A stretch of 64,000 nt of DNA from PCRC01 sp017848435 (GTDB taxonomy: Bacteria; Pseudomonadota; Gammaproteobacteria; Burkholderiales; Burkholderiaceae_C), in assembly GCA_965284315.1 (NCBI GenBank), contig OZ260072.1:2418001-2482000 (forward strand). Reading direction: 5' to 3'. How positions within the stretch are numbered: position 1 is the stretch's first letter; every line of letters starts with the position of its first letter. The notes beneath the pieces were generated by a model. The model did not search any database, was not told where the DNA came from, and saw nothing but the letters and a program-made list of their open reading frames with translations. Shown here one piece after another: positions 42,030 through 50,084 of this stretch. A program made the position numbers and the translations under genes.

Positions 42030-42949
42030 TGGCCTCCTTCGACACCGCTGCCATCGTTGCGTCGCTGCGCAGCGTGCGCCAGCAGTGGCGTGCATCACAA
42101 AAGCGTTCCACCGATCCCGGGGGGCGCGAGTTCCCCTCGCGCGATGCGCTGAGCCAGATCGTTGACCGCCTCAAGGGTGCCCTGTTCCCGATGCGCCTGG
42201 GGCCAACCGATCTGTACAAGGACAGTGAAGACTTTTACGTTGGCCACACGCTGGAAGCAGCGCTGCATGCCCTGCTGGAGCAGGTTCGGCTGGAACTGCG
42301 CTACGTGGCCCGGCACCAGGGCGAAGCAGAGTCTGACCTGGAGTTGCGCGCGCTGGAAGTGGCCCGCGCCTTTGCGTCGCGCCTGCCCGCCATCCGTGCG
42401 CTGCTCGACAGCGATGTGCAGGCCGCCTACCACGGCGACCCGGCCGCCCGCAGTGTGGACGAGGTGCTGTTGTGCTACCCCGGCGTGCTGGCCATGATCC
42501 ACCACCGGTTGGCCCACCAGCTCTACCAGCTCGGTTTGCCGCTGCTGGCGCGCATCGTGGCCGAGCTGGCCCACGGGCAGACCGGCATCGACATCCACCC
42601 TGGCGCGCAGATTGGCCGGTCCTTCTTCATCGACCACGGTACCGGCGTGGTGATTGGCGAGACGGCCGTCATCGGCGAGCGGGTGCGGCTGTACCAGGCG
42701 GTGACGCTGGGAGCCAAACGTTTTGAAACCGGGCCCGACGGCGCGCTGCAAAAAGGCCAGCCACGGCACCCGGTGGTGGAAGACGACGTGGTGATCTACG
42801 CTGGCGCCACCGTGCTGGGCCGCGTCACCATTGGCCGCAGTGCCACCATTGGCGGCAATGTGTGGGTGACGCACGACGTGCCGCCGGGCGGCCATGTCAC
42901 GCAGGCGGTGGCCCGGCACAACGGCCATGCCGACCCGGTCGCCAAATGA
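42029..42949 (+). CDS. epsC: Serine O-acetyltransferase EpsC
   Basis: This 306-residue acetyltransferase makes O-acetylserine for cysteine synthesis. The N-terminal ~170 residues are helical, and the C-terminal left-handed beta helix has GIDIHPGAQIG, FIDHGTGVVIGETAVIGERV and AGATVLGRVTIGRSATIGGNVWVTHDVP. It belongs to the EpsC type. The conserved catalytic His-Asp pair is in the IHPGAQIG-RSFFIDHG region. It overlaps the rhodanese upstream and the XRE gene downstream (ATGA), so the three are translated together. It gives a direct link from the encapsulin locus to cysteine supply. Confidence 0.95.
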   Translation: MASFDTAAIVASLRSVRQQWRASQKRSTDPGGREFPSRDALSQIVDRLKGALFPMRLGPTDLYKDSEDFYVGHTLEAALHALLEQVRLELRYVARHQGEAESDLELRALEVARAFASRLPAIRALLDSDVQAAYHGDPAARSVDEVLLCYPGVLAMIHHRLAHQLYQLGLPLLARIVAELAHGQTGIDIHPGAQIGRSFFIDHGTGVVIGETAVIGERVRLYQAVTLGAKRFETGPDGALQKGQPRHPVVEDDVVIYAGATVLGRVTIGRSATIGGNVWVTHDVPPGGHVTQAVARHNGHADPVAK

Positions 42950-43218
42950 CCCCTACGCTGGTCGAGAGTTTTGGCATTGCGGTGCGCCGCCAGCGTGACG
43001 CATTGGGCTGGTCACAGGAACTGCTGGCCGAACGCGCTGACCTGAACCGCTCGTATGTGGGCGAGGTCGAGCGCGGGCGGGTGATTCCATCGTTGGTCAC
43101 CATCGAGAAGCTGGCCCAGGCGCTGGGGCTGTCGCCCCATGCGTTGCTGCAGTTGGGCGAGCAGGTGGGGCAGTCGCGTCGGGCCCATGGCATCAATTTG
43201 GCGGCTATAGCCTGTTGA
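42946..43218 (+). CDS. Small XRE-type DNA-binding regulator
   Basis: This 90-residue protein is one XRE helix-turn-helix: FGIAVRRQRDALGWSQELLAERADLNRSYVGEVERGRVIPSLVTIEKLAQALGL. There is no ligand domain. The ATG overlaps the epsC stop and its stop is 76 bases before the encapsulin gene. Small XRE proteins of this type accompany family 2A encapsulin operons, so a role in their control is likely. The last residues (GINLAAIAC) may come from a decayed dispersed repeat. Confidence 0.9.
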   Translation: MTPTLVESFGIAVRRQRDALGWSQELLAERADLNRSYVGEVERGRVIPSLVTIEKLAQALGLSPHALLQLGEQVGQSRRAHGINLAAIAC

Positions 43219-43294
43219 GCGCACGCTGCAGGCGGCTGACACTGCCGCCTAGGGATTACCCGTAACCTTTTCACTCTCCTCTACAGGCACCTTC

Positions 43295-44227
43295 ATGGCA
43301 TCTACCCCCGTTCTTCCAACCACCCTGGGCGACGCCGCAGCGCGTCAGTTGGCCAACGCCACCAAGACGACTGCGCAGCTTTCCACCATCTCGCCCCGCT
43401 GGCTGACGCACCTGCTGCAGTGGGTGCCGGTGGAGGCGGGCATTTACCGCCTGAACCAGGTCAAGGACCCGGCGTCGATCAAGGTCACCTGCACCGCGCG
43501 CCAGACCGAGAACCAGTTGCCACGCACCTTTGTCGACTACGACGCCCAGCCACGCGAATTCTTCCTGAACGCGGTCAGCACGATTGTGGACATCCACACC
43601 CGCATTTCCGACCTCTACAGCAGCCCGCACGACCAGATCAAGGAACAGTTGCGCCTGACCATCGAGACCATCAAGGAAAACCAGGAAAGCGAACTGGTCA
43701 ACAACCCCGACTACGGCCTGCTCTCGCAAGTGACCGATGAGCAACGCATCTTCCCGCTCACCGGCGCCCCCACGCCCGACGACCTGGACGAACTGCTGAC
43801 CAAGGTCTGGAAAGAGCCGGCCTTCTTCCTGGCCCACCCCCTCGCCATCGCTGCCTTTGGCCGCGAAGCCACCCGCCGCGGCACGCCGCCGCCCACCATC
43901 AGCCTGTTTGGCTCGCAGTTCGTCACCTGGCGCGGCATTCCGCTGATCCCGTCGGACAAGGTGCCGGTGGCCGACGGCAAGAGCAAAATCATTCTGCTGC
44001 GTGTGGGCGACAAGCGCCAGGGCGTGGTCGGCCTGTTCCAGCCCGGCCTGCCGGGCGAGCAGAGCCCCGGCCTGTCGGTGCGCTTCATGGGCATCAACGA
44101 CCAGGCGATTTCGTCGTACCTGATTTCGCTGTACTGCTCGCTCGCCGTGCTCACGCCCGACGCGCTGGCCGTGCTGGACGATGTGGAAGTAAGCAAATAC
44201 CACGACTACCCGGACACCTACAAATAA
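43295..44227 (+). CDS. Family 2A encapsulin shell protein (SrpI type)
   Basis: This 310-residue protein is the shell subunit of a family 2A encapsulin, an HK97-fold nanocompartment. Family marks are LATTTKTTAQLSTISPRWL (N-terminal extension that locks shell subunits), GIYRLNQVKD, QPREFFLNAVSTIVDIHTRISDLYS and the P-domain/A-domain GSQFVTWRGIPLIPSDK and LRVGDKRQGVVGLFQPGL. No terminase, portal or other phage gene is near, so it is a cellular shell. The next gene, 15-18 bases downstream, is its cysteine desulfurase cargo. Confidence 0.95.
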   Translation: MASTPVLPTTLGDAAARQLANATKTTAQLSTISPRWLTHLLQWVPVEAGIYRLNQVKDPASIKVTCTARQTENQLPRTFVDYDAQPREFFLNAVSTIVDIHTRISDLYSSPHDQIKEQLRLTIETIKENQESELVNNPDYGLLSQVTDEQRIFPLTGAPTPDDLDELLTKVWKEPAFFLAHPLAIAAFGREATRRGTPPPTISLFGSQFVTWRGIPLIPSDKVPVADGKSKIILLRVGDKRQGVVGLFQPGLPGEQSPGLSVRFMGINDQAISSYLISLYCSLAVLTPDALAVLDDVEVSKYHDYPDTYK

Positions 44228-44245
44228 CCCGGGGAGACGATCTTG

Positions 44246-46159
44246 GTGTCCCCCAATTTTTCCGTGCCGTCCGTGCCCGAGGCGCCGTTTGATGCGGCCA
44301 TGATCGCGCAGATGGCCAACGCGCTGTTTGCGGCGCGCCCCGGCGCAACCAGTCCCGGTTTGGCCACCGTGCCGCCGGGTGTGCAGGCGCCGGGCAACAT
44401 GGCGCCGGCCGGCTCACCCCTCAGCAGCCCTGCGGGTTTGGGCCCCGGTGTCCCCGGCACACCGATTCCGCAAGGCCAGATTCCTGGCAGCAACCTGATC
44501 CCGGCCGCGCCGGGTGGCGTGCTGTCGCTGGCCAACCGCCTGCCGTCGGCCTTGCCGCATGCGGTGGCGGGCAATGGCTTGCCCGATACGGTGACCACCG
44601 TCGCGCCGGCTTTCGAGCCACGCATTGGCGGTGCCGCGCTGGGTGTGCCCGAGGCCTACTACTTCCTGGCCAACGGCCACGGCCAGCCGTCGCCCGGTGG
44701 GCGACCTGCTGCGACCGATCCGCTCGACGCGCTGGCCTTGCAGTCCCTGTTGCCGCCCGCTGCGGTGACGCCGGTGCCGCCCTCCGCTGGCTTGCCGAGC
44801 ACTGCGCCTGCAAATGCGTCGCCCACCCCGGCGTATTATTTTGTCGACGCGGTCACGCTGCCCAATGGCTTTGTCACGCCTGCCAAGCCGGCGCCGCACG
44901 CCACGGTACCGCTGGCCGGGCAGGGCCAGCACCCGCCGTTCGACGTGCACGCGGTGCGGCGCGACTTTCCCATCCTGCAGGAGCGGGTGAATGGCAGGCA
45001 ACTGGTGTGGTTCGACAACGCCGCCACCACGCAGAAGCCGCAGGTCGTGATCGACCGCATCAGCCACTTCTACGAACACGAGAACTCCAACATCCACCGC
45101 GCCGCGCACGAGCTGGCGGCACGCGCGACCGACGCCTACGAAGGTGCACGCAAGAGTGTGCAGCGCTTCATCAACGCGCCGGATGTGAACGAGGTGATCT
45201 TCGTGCGTGGTACCACCGAGGCGATCAACCTCGTGGCCAAAAGCTGGGGTGGCCAGCATGTGGGCGAGGGCGACGAGATCATCGTTTCCAACCTGGAGCA
45301 CCACGCCAACATCGTGCCCTGGCAACAGTTGGCGGCCGCCAAGGGCGCCAAGCTGCGCGTGATCCCGGTGGACGACACCGGCCAGGTGCGGCTCGACGAA
45401 TACCAGAAGCTGCTGAACGACCGCACCAAAATCGTTGCGGTCACGCAGGTCAGCAACGCGCTGGGCACCGTGGTGCCAGTCAAGGAGATCGTCGCGCTGG
45501 CGCACCGCGCCGGCGCGGTGGCCCTGGTGGACGGCGCGCAGTCGGTCTCGCACATGCGGGTCGACGTGCAGGACATCGGTGCCGACTTCTTCGTGTTCTC
45601 CGGCCACAAGATCTTCGGGCCCACCGGCATCGGTGTGGTCTGGGGCAAGCGTGCCGTGCTGGAAGACATGCCGCCCTGGCAGGGCGGCGGCAACATGATT
45701 GCCGACGTGACCTTCGAGAAAACCGTGTTCCAGCCGATCCCGAACAAATTCGAGGCCGGCACCGGCAACATTGCTGACGCGGTGGGCCTGGGTGCGGCGC
45801 TGGACTACGTGATGCGCATCGGCATCGAGAACATCGGCCGTTACGAGCACGAGCTGGTGGTCTACGGCATGAAGGCACTGGGTGCGATTCCCGGCGTGCG
45901 GCTGATCGGCACCGCCGACGACAAGGCCAGCGTGATGTCTTTCGTGCTGGCCGGCTACACCACCGAAGAGGTGGGCCATGCGCTGAACGACGAAGGCATC
46001 GCGGTGCGTACCGGTCACCACTGCGCGCAGCCCATCCTGCGGCGTTTCGGCGTGGAGACCACGGTGCGGCCCTCGGTGGCCTTCTACAACACCTTCGACG
46101 AGATCGACCGCCTCGTGGCGGTGGTGCGGCGACTGGCCGGGCAGCGCCGCACGGCCTGA
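44246..46159 (+). CDS. Encapsulin-associated cysteine desulfurase with disordered cargo domain
   Basis: This 637-residue protein is a SufS-type group II cysteine desulfurase that frees sulfane sulfur from L-cysteine. The catalytic half starts at about residue 230 (RRDFPILQERVNGRQLVWFDNAATTQKP) and has PLP lysine K455 (FSGHKIFGPTG) and the persulfide cysteine C593 (RTGHHCAQP). The first ~225 residues are low-complexity, rich in Pro, Gly and Ala, with two AYYF motifs (138-140 and 197-199) that are likely shell-binding sequences. GTG 44246 (TTG at 44243 is possible) follows GGGGAGA by eight bases. Cargo for the shell at 43295. Confidence 0.94.
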   Translation: MSPNFSVPSVPEAPFDAAMIAQMANALFAARPGATSPGLATVPPGVQAPGNMAPAGSPLSSPAGLGPGVPGTPIPQGQIPGSNLIPAAPGGVLSLANRLPSALPHAVAGNGLPDTVTTVAPAFEPRIGGAALGVPEAYYFLANGHGQPSPGGRPAATDPLDALALQSLLPPAAVTPVPPSAGLPSTAPANASPTPAYYFVDAVTLPNGFVTPAKPAPHATVPLAGQGQHPPFDVHAVRRDFPILQERVNGRQLVWFDNAATTQKPQVVIDRISHFYEHENSNIHRAAHELAARATDAYEGARKSVQRFINAPDVNEVIFVRGTTEAINLVAKSWGGQHVGEGDEIIVSNLEHHANIVPWQQLAAAKGAKLRVIPVDDTGQVRLDEYQKLLNDRTKIVAVTQVSNALGTVVPVKEIVALAHRAGAVALVDGAQSVSHMRVDVQDIGADFFVFSGHKIFGPTGIGVVWGKRAVLEDMPPWQGGGNMIADVTFEKTVFQPIPNKFEAGTGNIADAVGLGAALDYVMRIGIENIGRYEHELVVYGMKALGAIPGVRLIGTADDKASVMSFVLAGYTTEEVGHALNDEGIAVRTGHHCAQPILRRFGVETTVRPSVAFYNTFDEIDRLVAVVRRLAGQRRTA

Positions 46160-46318
46160 GCCGTGTGCTGCTTCGCTGGCGATTGAGATGACTTGTTCAT
46201 GTTGAAGTAATTTCTTATTGGTTGGGTTTGAGGTCGCTGGTTGCTAAATTGACGAGGCCTTGTGTGTTGCACAACAGTGCGGCGCGCAAGGCCTTTCAAC
46301 ATGCAATTAAGGACGATC

Positions 46319-47272
46319 ATGACAACCCCTACACCAAACCCCCTGCGCCCCGCGCGGCATTGGCTGAGCGCCATGTTGCTGTGCCTCACCGGGGTACTGT
46401 CCAGCGGCGTGGCTTCGGCTTCCACCGACGCCTTGGTCACCACCGAGTGGCTGGCCCAGAACCTGGACAACAAGAACGTTCGTGTCATTGAAGTCAGCGT
46501 CAATCCTGGTGTGTACGAGCGTGCGCACATTCCAGGCGCAGTGAACCTGGCTTGGCACACCGACCTGAACGACAAGGTCCGCCGCGACATCGTTGGCAGG
46601 GAGGTGTTTGAATCGCTGCTGTCCAAAGCCGGCGTGACGCCCGACAGCACCGTGGTGCTGTACGGTGACACCAACAACTGGTTTGCCGCCTGGGGCGCCT
46701 GGGTGTTCGACATCTACGGTGTCAAGAACGTGAAGCTGCTGGACGGTGGGCGCAAAAAGTGGGAGGCTGAAAACCGGGTGCTCAACAACCGCGTGCCCGA
46801 TGTTGTGGCGAGCCAGTACAAGGTGCTTCGGGTGAATTCCCAGTTGCGTGCACGTTTGTCTGATGCGCTCGCCGCAGCAGAAGGCAAGGGCAACGCCAAG
46901 CTGCTGGACATCCGCTCGCCAGACGAGTTTTCGGGCAAGATCTTTGCGCCCGTAGGCTCGCAGGAGCTGACGGTTCGCGCAGGCCACATTCCCGGTGCGG
47001 CGAACGTGGCCTGGGGGCAAGCGGTGAATGAAGACGGCACCTTCAAGTCCGCCGCCGATCTGAAAAAACTCTATGCCAACGCCGGCATTGATGGCAGCAA
47101 ACCGGTCATCACCTACTGCCGCATTGGCGAGCGGTCCAGCCACACCTGGTTTGCGCTCACCAAGATCCTTGGCTACAACGTGAAAAATTACGACGGCTCA
47201 TGGACCGAATACGGCAATGCCGTGGGTGTGCCCATCAACAACCCTTCGGGCACGATCTGGGCTTCCAAGTAA
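46319..47272 (+). CDS. Exported thiosulfate sulfurtransferase (two-domain rhodanese)
   Basis: This 317-residue protein has a signal peptide (MTTPTPNPLRPARHWLSAML..., cleaved about ASA), then two rhodanese domains. Only the C-terminal one has the active cysteine, C267 in ITYCRIGERSSHTW, a CRxGxR loop typical of thiosulfate sulfurtransferases. It belongs in the periplasm. ATG 46319 is preferred over ATG 46301 because AAGGACG sits just upstream. The 159-base gap after the desulfurase gene means it may be its own transcript. Confidence 0.92.
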   Translation: MTTPTPNPLRPARHWLSAMLLCLTGVLSSGVASASTDALVTTEWLAQNLDNKNVRVIEVSVNPGVYERAHIPGAVNLAWHTDLNDKVRRDIVGREVFESLLSKAGVTPDSTVVLYGDTNNWFAAWGAWVFDIYGVKNVKLLDGGRKKWEAENRVLNNRVPDVVASQYKVLRVNSQLRARLSDALAAAEGKGNAKLLDIRSPDEFSGKIFAPVGSQELTVRAGHIPGAANVAWGQAVNEDGTFKSAADLKKLYANAGIDGSKPVITYCRIGERSSHTWFALTKILGYNVKNYDGSWTEYGNAVGVPINNPSGTIWASK

Positions 47273-47297
47273 GCCGCCCCTTGTCCCCGCTCTTGAC

Positions 47298-47321
47298 AGC
47301 CCGCCGCGTGCGGGCTTTTTT
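47298..47321 (+). terminator. Terminator after the sulfurtransferase gene
   Basis: AGCCCGC-CGCGT-GCGGGCT followed by six T residues; 25 bases after the stop and just before the next ATG (47326), so it could also dampen expression of that gene. Confidence 0.75.
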
Positions 47322-47325
47322 AAGT

Positions 47326-48513
47326 ATGAACCGTCAACCGATGGTGGCGGTGCTGCTGCTGAGTGTGCTGGTGTATGCCGTTTCAGCGCTGTCGCCGGGT
47401 GGTGCGGGGCTGGCGTTTGCGCTGGCCAGTGGCACCGTGCTGGAGCTGGTGCTGCAGCGGTCCCGCTTTTGTTTCTACTGCCATGCCCGCGACTGGTTTG
47501 AAGATGGCAACCCGCGTGGCTTGCTGGCCATCGTGTTGGCTTTGGCCGTGGGGGTGGTGGGCTACACCGTCGTGCAGAGCAGTTGGTTGCCGGTGCCAAC
47601 ACCGGGCAACCTGCCGCCAGACATGCACATCGGCCCGGTGAGCTGGGTGCTGGTGGTCGCGGGGTTGGCGTTTGGCTTGGGCATGGTGGTGTCGGGTTCG
47701 TGCATCAGCGCCCACTGGTACCGGCTGGCAGAGGGCGCGGCGGTGTCACCGTTTGCGCTGGTGGGTTCGGCGCTGGGGTTTCTGCTGGGTTTCCTGACCT
47801 GGAACCCGCTGTACAGCCTGAGTGTGGCGGACGCGCCGGTCATTTGGCTGCCCGCGCACCTGGGCTATGGTGGCGCGCTCGCGCTGCAGCTGGGTGTGCT
47901 GGCCATGGTCGCTGCCTGGCTGTGGCGTGGTTTCGCCCGCGAGGCCGCTTCCGGGGCGGACGTTGACCAAAGGCGGGCAGTGCCGCCCCTGGGCGTGGTC
48001 TGGCGTGGTGTGTGGCAAGGGCGCTGGCCTTATTGGGTGGGTGGCCTGGCGGTGGGCTTGATCGGGGCCTTTGTGATCGTGCGCATGCGCCCGCTGGGTG
48101 TGACGGCCACCCTGGGCAGTGCGGCCCGCCAAGGTGGGCAGGCGCTGGACTGGGTGCCCGCACGCCTGAACGGCCTGGACGGTTTTGCGGGGTGTGCCAC
48201 TTTGCCGGCCTCGACCTGGATGACGCCCAACGCGCTGCTGATGGTGGGTTTGGTGGGTGGTGCGCTGGTGGCCGCACTGGCCAGCCGCCAGTTCACGCCG
48301 CGTTGGCCCACCGGGCGCGACGCGCTGCGCGGCTTGTCGGGTGGGGTGTTGTTGGGCTGGGGGGCCATGACCGGTTTGGGCTGCACCGTCGGGACCTTGC
48401 TGTCAGGCGGCATGGCGGGCGCTGTGTCGGGCTGGGTGTTTGGTGCTGCCATGTTCGTGGCCGTTGCGCTTGGCTTGAAGGTCAAGGCCCGTTTGCTGGC
48501 GCGGCACGGCTGA
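47326..48513 (+). CDS. YeeE/YedE (TsuA-like) thiosulfate permease
   Basis: This 395-residue protein has nine or more membrane helices and two pseudo-repeats with conserved cysteines: RFCFYCHARDWF, VVSGSCISAHWYR and GLGCTVGTLLSGGM. This is the pattern of the TsuA thiosulfate transporter family. It starts four bases after the terminator stem's T run. Thiosulfate taken up here could be used by the cytosolic sulfur genes; the sulfurtransferase just upstream is probably periplasmic. Confidence 0.9.
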   Translation: MNRQPMVAVLLLSVLVYAVSALSPGGAGLAFALASGTVLELVLQRSRFCFYCHARDWFEDGNPRGLLAIVLALAVGVVGYTVVQSSWLPVPTPGNLPPDMHIGPVSWVLVVAGLAFGLGMVVSGSCISAHWYRLAEGAAVSPFALVGSALGFLLGFLTWNPLYSLSVADAPVIWLPAHLGYGGALALQLGVLAMVAAWLWRGFAREAASGADVDQRRAVPPLGVVWRGVWQGRWPYWVGGLAVGLIGAFVIVRMRPLGVTATLGSAARQGGQALDWVPARLNGLDGFAGCATLPASTWMTPNALLMVGLVGGALVAALASRQFTPRWPTGRDALRGLSGGVLLGWGAMTGLGCTVGTLLSGGMAGAVSGWVFGAAMFVAVALGLKVKARLLARHG

Positions 48514-48616
48514 GGCGGGTCGATATACGCCATGGCCAATAAGGTAACAACAAACGGTTCGTTCCCGTTTCTGATGCGGGTACCGACAATCCGTTGACCC
48601 ATTTCAGGAGCGAACC

Positions 48617-49258
48617 ATGACCACTTTGCGTTTGGGCGACACGGCGCCCGACTTCACCCAGCAGTCCACCCATGGCGAGATCCGCTTTCATGCGTGGGCG
48701 GGCGACTCGTGGGTGGTGCTGTTCTCCCACCCGGCCGATTTCACGCCGGTGTGCACCACCGAGCTGGGCAAGACCGCGGCGCTGTCGGGCGAGTTCGCCA
48801 AGCGCGGTGTGAAGCCCATCGCGGTCAGCGTGGACTCGCTGGAATCGCACGCCAAGTGGGTGCCGGACATCAACGAGACCCAGCACACCACCGTCAACTT
48901 CCCCATCCTGGCCGACGCCGACCGCACCGTGGCCACGCTGTACGACATGGTCCACCCCAACGCGCTGGCCAACGCCACCGTGCGCAGCGTGTTCATCATC
49001 GACCCGAAAAAGGTGGTCCGCACTACCTTCACTTACCCGGCCAGCACCGGCCGCAATTTCGACGAGATCCTGCGGGTGATCGACTCGCTGCAACTGACCG
49101 ACAGCCACAAGGTGGCCACGCCGGTGAACTGGCGTGATGGCGACGACGTCATCATCGTGCCCACCCTGCAGGACCCGGCCGAGATCGCGCAGCGGTTCCC
49201 CAAGGGCTACACCGCCGTCAGGCCCTACCTGCGCGTGACGCCGCAGCCCAACAAGTGA
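48617..49258 (+). CDS. 1-Cys peroxiredoxin (Prx6 type)
   Basis: This 213-residue peroxidase has the active motif HPADFTPVCTTELG with C46 and no second cysteine anywhere, so it is a true 1-Cys enzyme. The C-terminal VATPVNWRDGDDVIIVPTL...FPKGY part is the Prx6 extension. It removes hydroperoxides; the reductant is probably glutathione or another thiol. A FAGGAGC ribosome site precedes ATG 48617. Confidence 0.94.
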   Translation: MTTLRLGDTAPDFTQQSTHGEIRFHAWAGDSWVVLFSHPADFTPVCTTELGKTAALSGEFAKRGVKPIAVSVDSLESHAKWVPDINETQHTTVNFPILADADRTVATLYDMVHPNALANATVRSVFIIDPKKVVRTTFTYPASTGRNFDEILRVIDSLQLTDSHKVATPVNWRDGDDVIIVPTLQDPAEIAQRFPKGYTAVRPYLRVTPQPNK

Positions 49259-49273
49259 GCCCCAGGCGGTGTT

Positions 49274-49348
49274 TTGCATCTTTTTTGCTATTAAAAAAGT
49301 AGCTTTACCGCAAGGTTTCACTAAGGCTTAGGGCTGATTTGATCTTGA
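49274..49348 (-). repeat. Copy of dispersed ~60-bp repeat, intergenic
   Basis: On the minus strand: AGATCAAATCAGCCCT, AAGCCTTAGTGAAACCTTGC, GGTAAAGCTACTTTTTTAAT, AGCAAAAAAGATGC. This is the fullest copy, lying between the peroxiredoxin gene and the hydrolase gene at 49482. The 20-base middle word is identical to that at 22681. Confidence 0.8.
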
Positions 49349-49481
49349 GAATAGCCTGCAGATTGCCAAAACACGCTGAAAATGCGCCGCAAGGCGCTTT
49401 TTACAGATGTTTTTGTAATGAACAAAAGAGAAAACAGTCTTTTGAGTTTTATAGCGAGCACGGCACACTGTGCTCCCACAC

Positions 49482-50084
49482 ATGAGCAGCACCACCTCCA
49501 TCGTCATCGTGCCCGGCTGGCGCGACTCGGCCCCCGGCCACTGGCAAAGCCTGTGGGCCGAGCGGCTGGCGGGTGCGGTGCGGGTGCAGCAAGACGACTG
49601 GATCACGCCGTCCCGTGCGGCCTGGGTGGCGTCCATCAGCCGCAGCATTCTGGCGCAGGCGGCGCCGGTGGTGGTGGTGGCGCACAGCCTGGGTTGCATC
49701 GCCACGGCCCACCTGCCGCCCGAGGTGGCAGCGCGCATTGCCGGTGCCTTGCTGGTGGCGCCGGCCGACCCGGAACGCCGCTCGGTGCTGAACGACTTCG
49801 CGCCGGTGCCGTACCAAAAGCTGCCCTACCGCAGCGTGCTGGTGGCGAGTTCCAACGACCCTTTTTGTCCGGTGCGCCTGGCCGGCGCTTACGCCCGTGC
49901 CTGGGGCAGCGAATTTGTTCGCATGCAGGATGCCGGGCACATCAACCTGGAGTCCGGCCACGGTGAATGGCCACTCGGCATGGCGCTGTTGCAGTCGCTG
50001 CTGGGTGAGTCGCCCGCCCAACGGCGGCCAGACAACGCGCACAATCTTGATCCACATTCCGCAGACTCTTACCAAACCCTATGA
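49482..50084 (+). CDS. Serine hydrolase, RBBP9/YdeN family
   Basis: This 200-residue alpha/beta hydrolase begins IVIVPGWRDSAPGHWQSLW, has the nucleophile in AHSLGCIA and the histidine in DAGHINLESGHGEW with an aspartate in SNDPFCP; this triad order is that of RBBP9/YdeN proteins. Substrate unknown. The last bases overlap the start of sbp (ATGA), so it is the first gene of the sulfate importer operon or read into it. Confidence 0.92.
   Translation: MSSTTSIVIVPGWRDSAPGHWQSLWAERLAGAVRVQQDDWITPSRAAWVASISRSILAQAAPVVVVAHSLGCIATAHLPPEVAARIAGALLVAPADPERRSVLNDFAPVPYQKLPYRSVLVASSNDPFCPVRLAGAYARAWGSEFVRMQDAGHINLESGHGEWPLGMALLQSLLGESPAQRRPDNAHNLDPHSADSYQTL

Noticed and set aside
42862..42945. Upstream in-frame start for the XRE protein
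   Set aside because: It would overlap epsC by 84 bases and add residues unlike the family; the ATGA overlap at 42946 is the natural start.
43295..44227. HK97-fold shell as part of a prophage
   Set aside because: No terminase, portal, protease or tail genes are near; the neighbours are sulfur genes and the cargo is a cysteine desulfurase.
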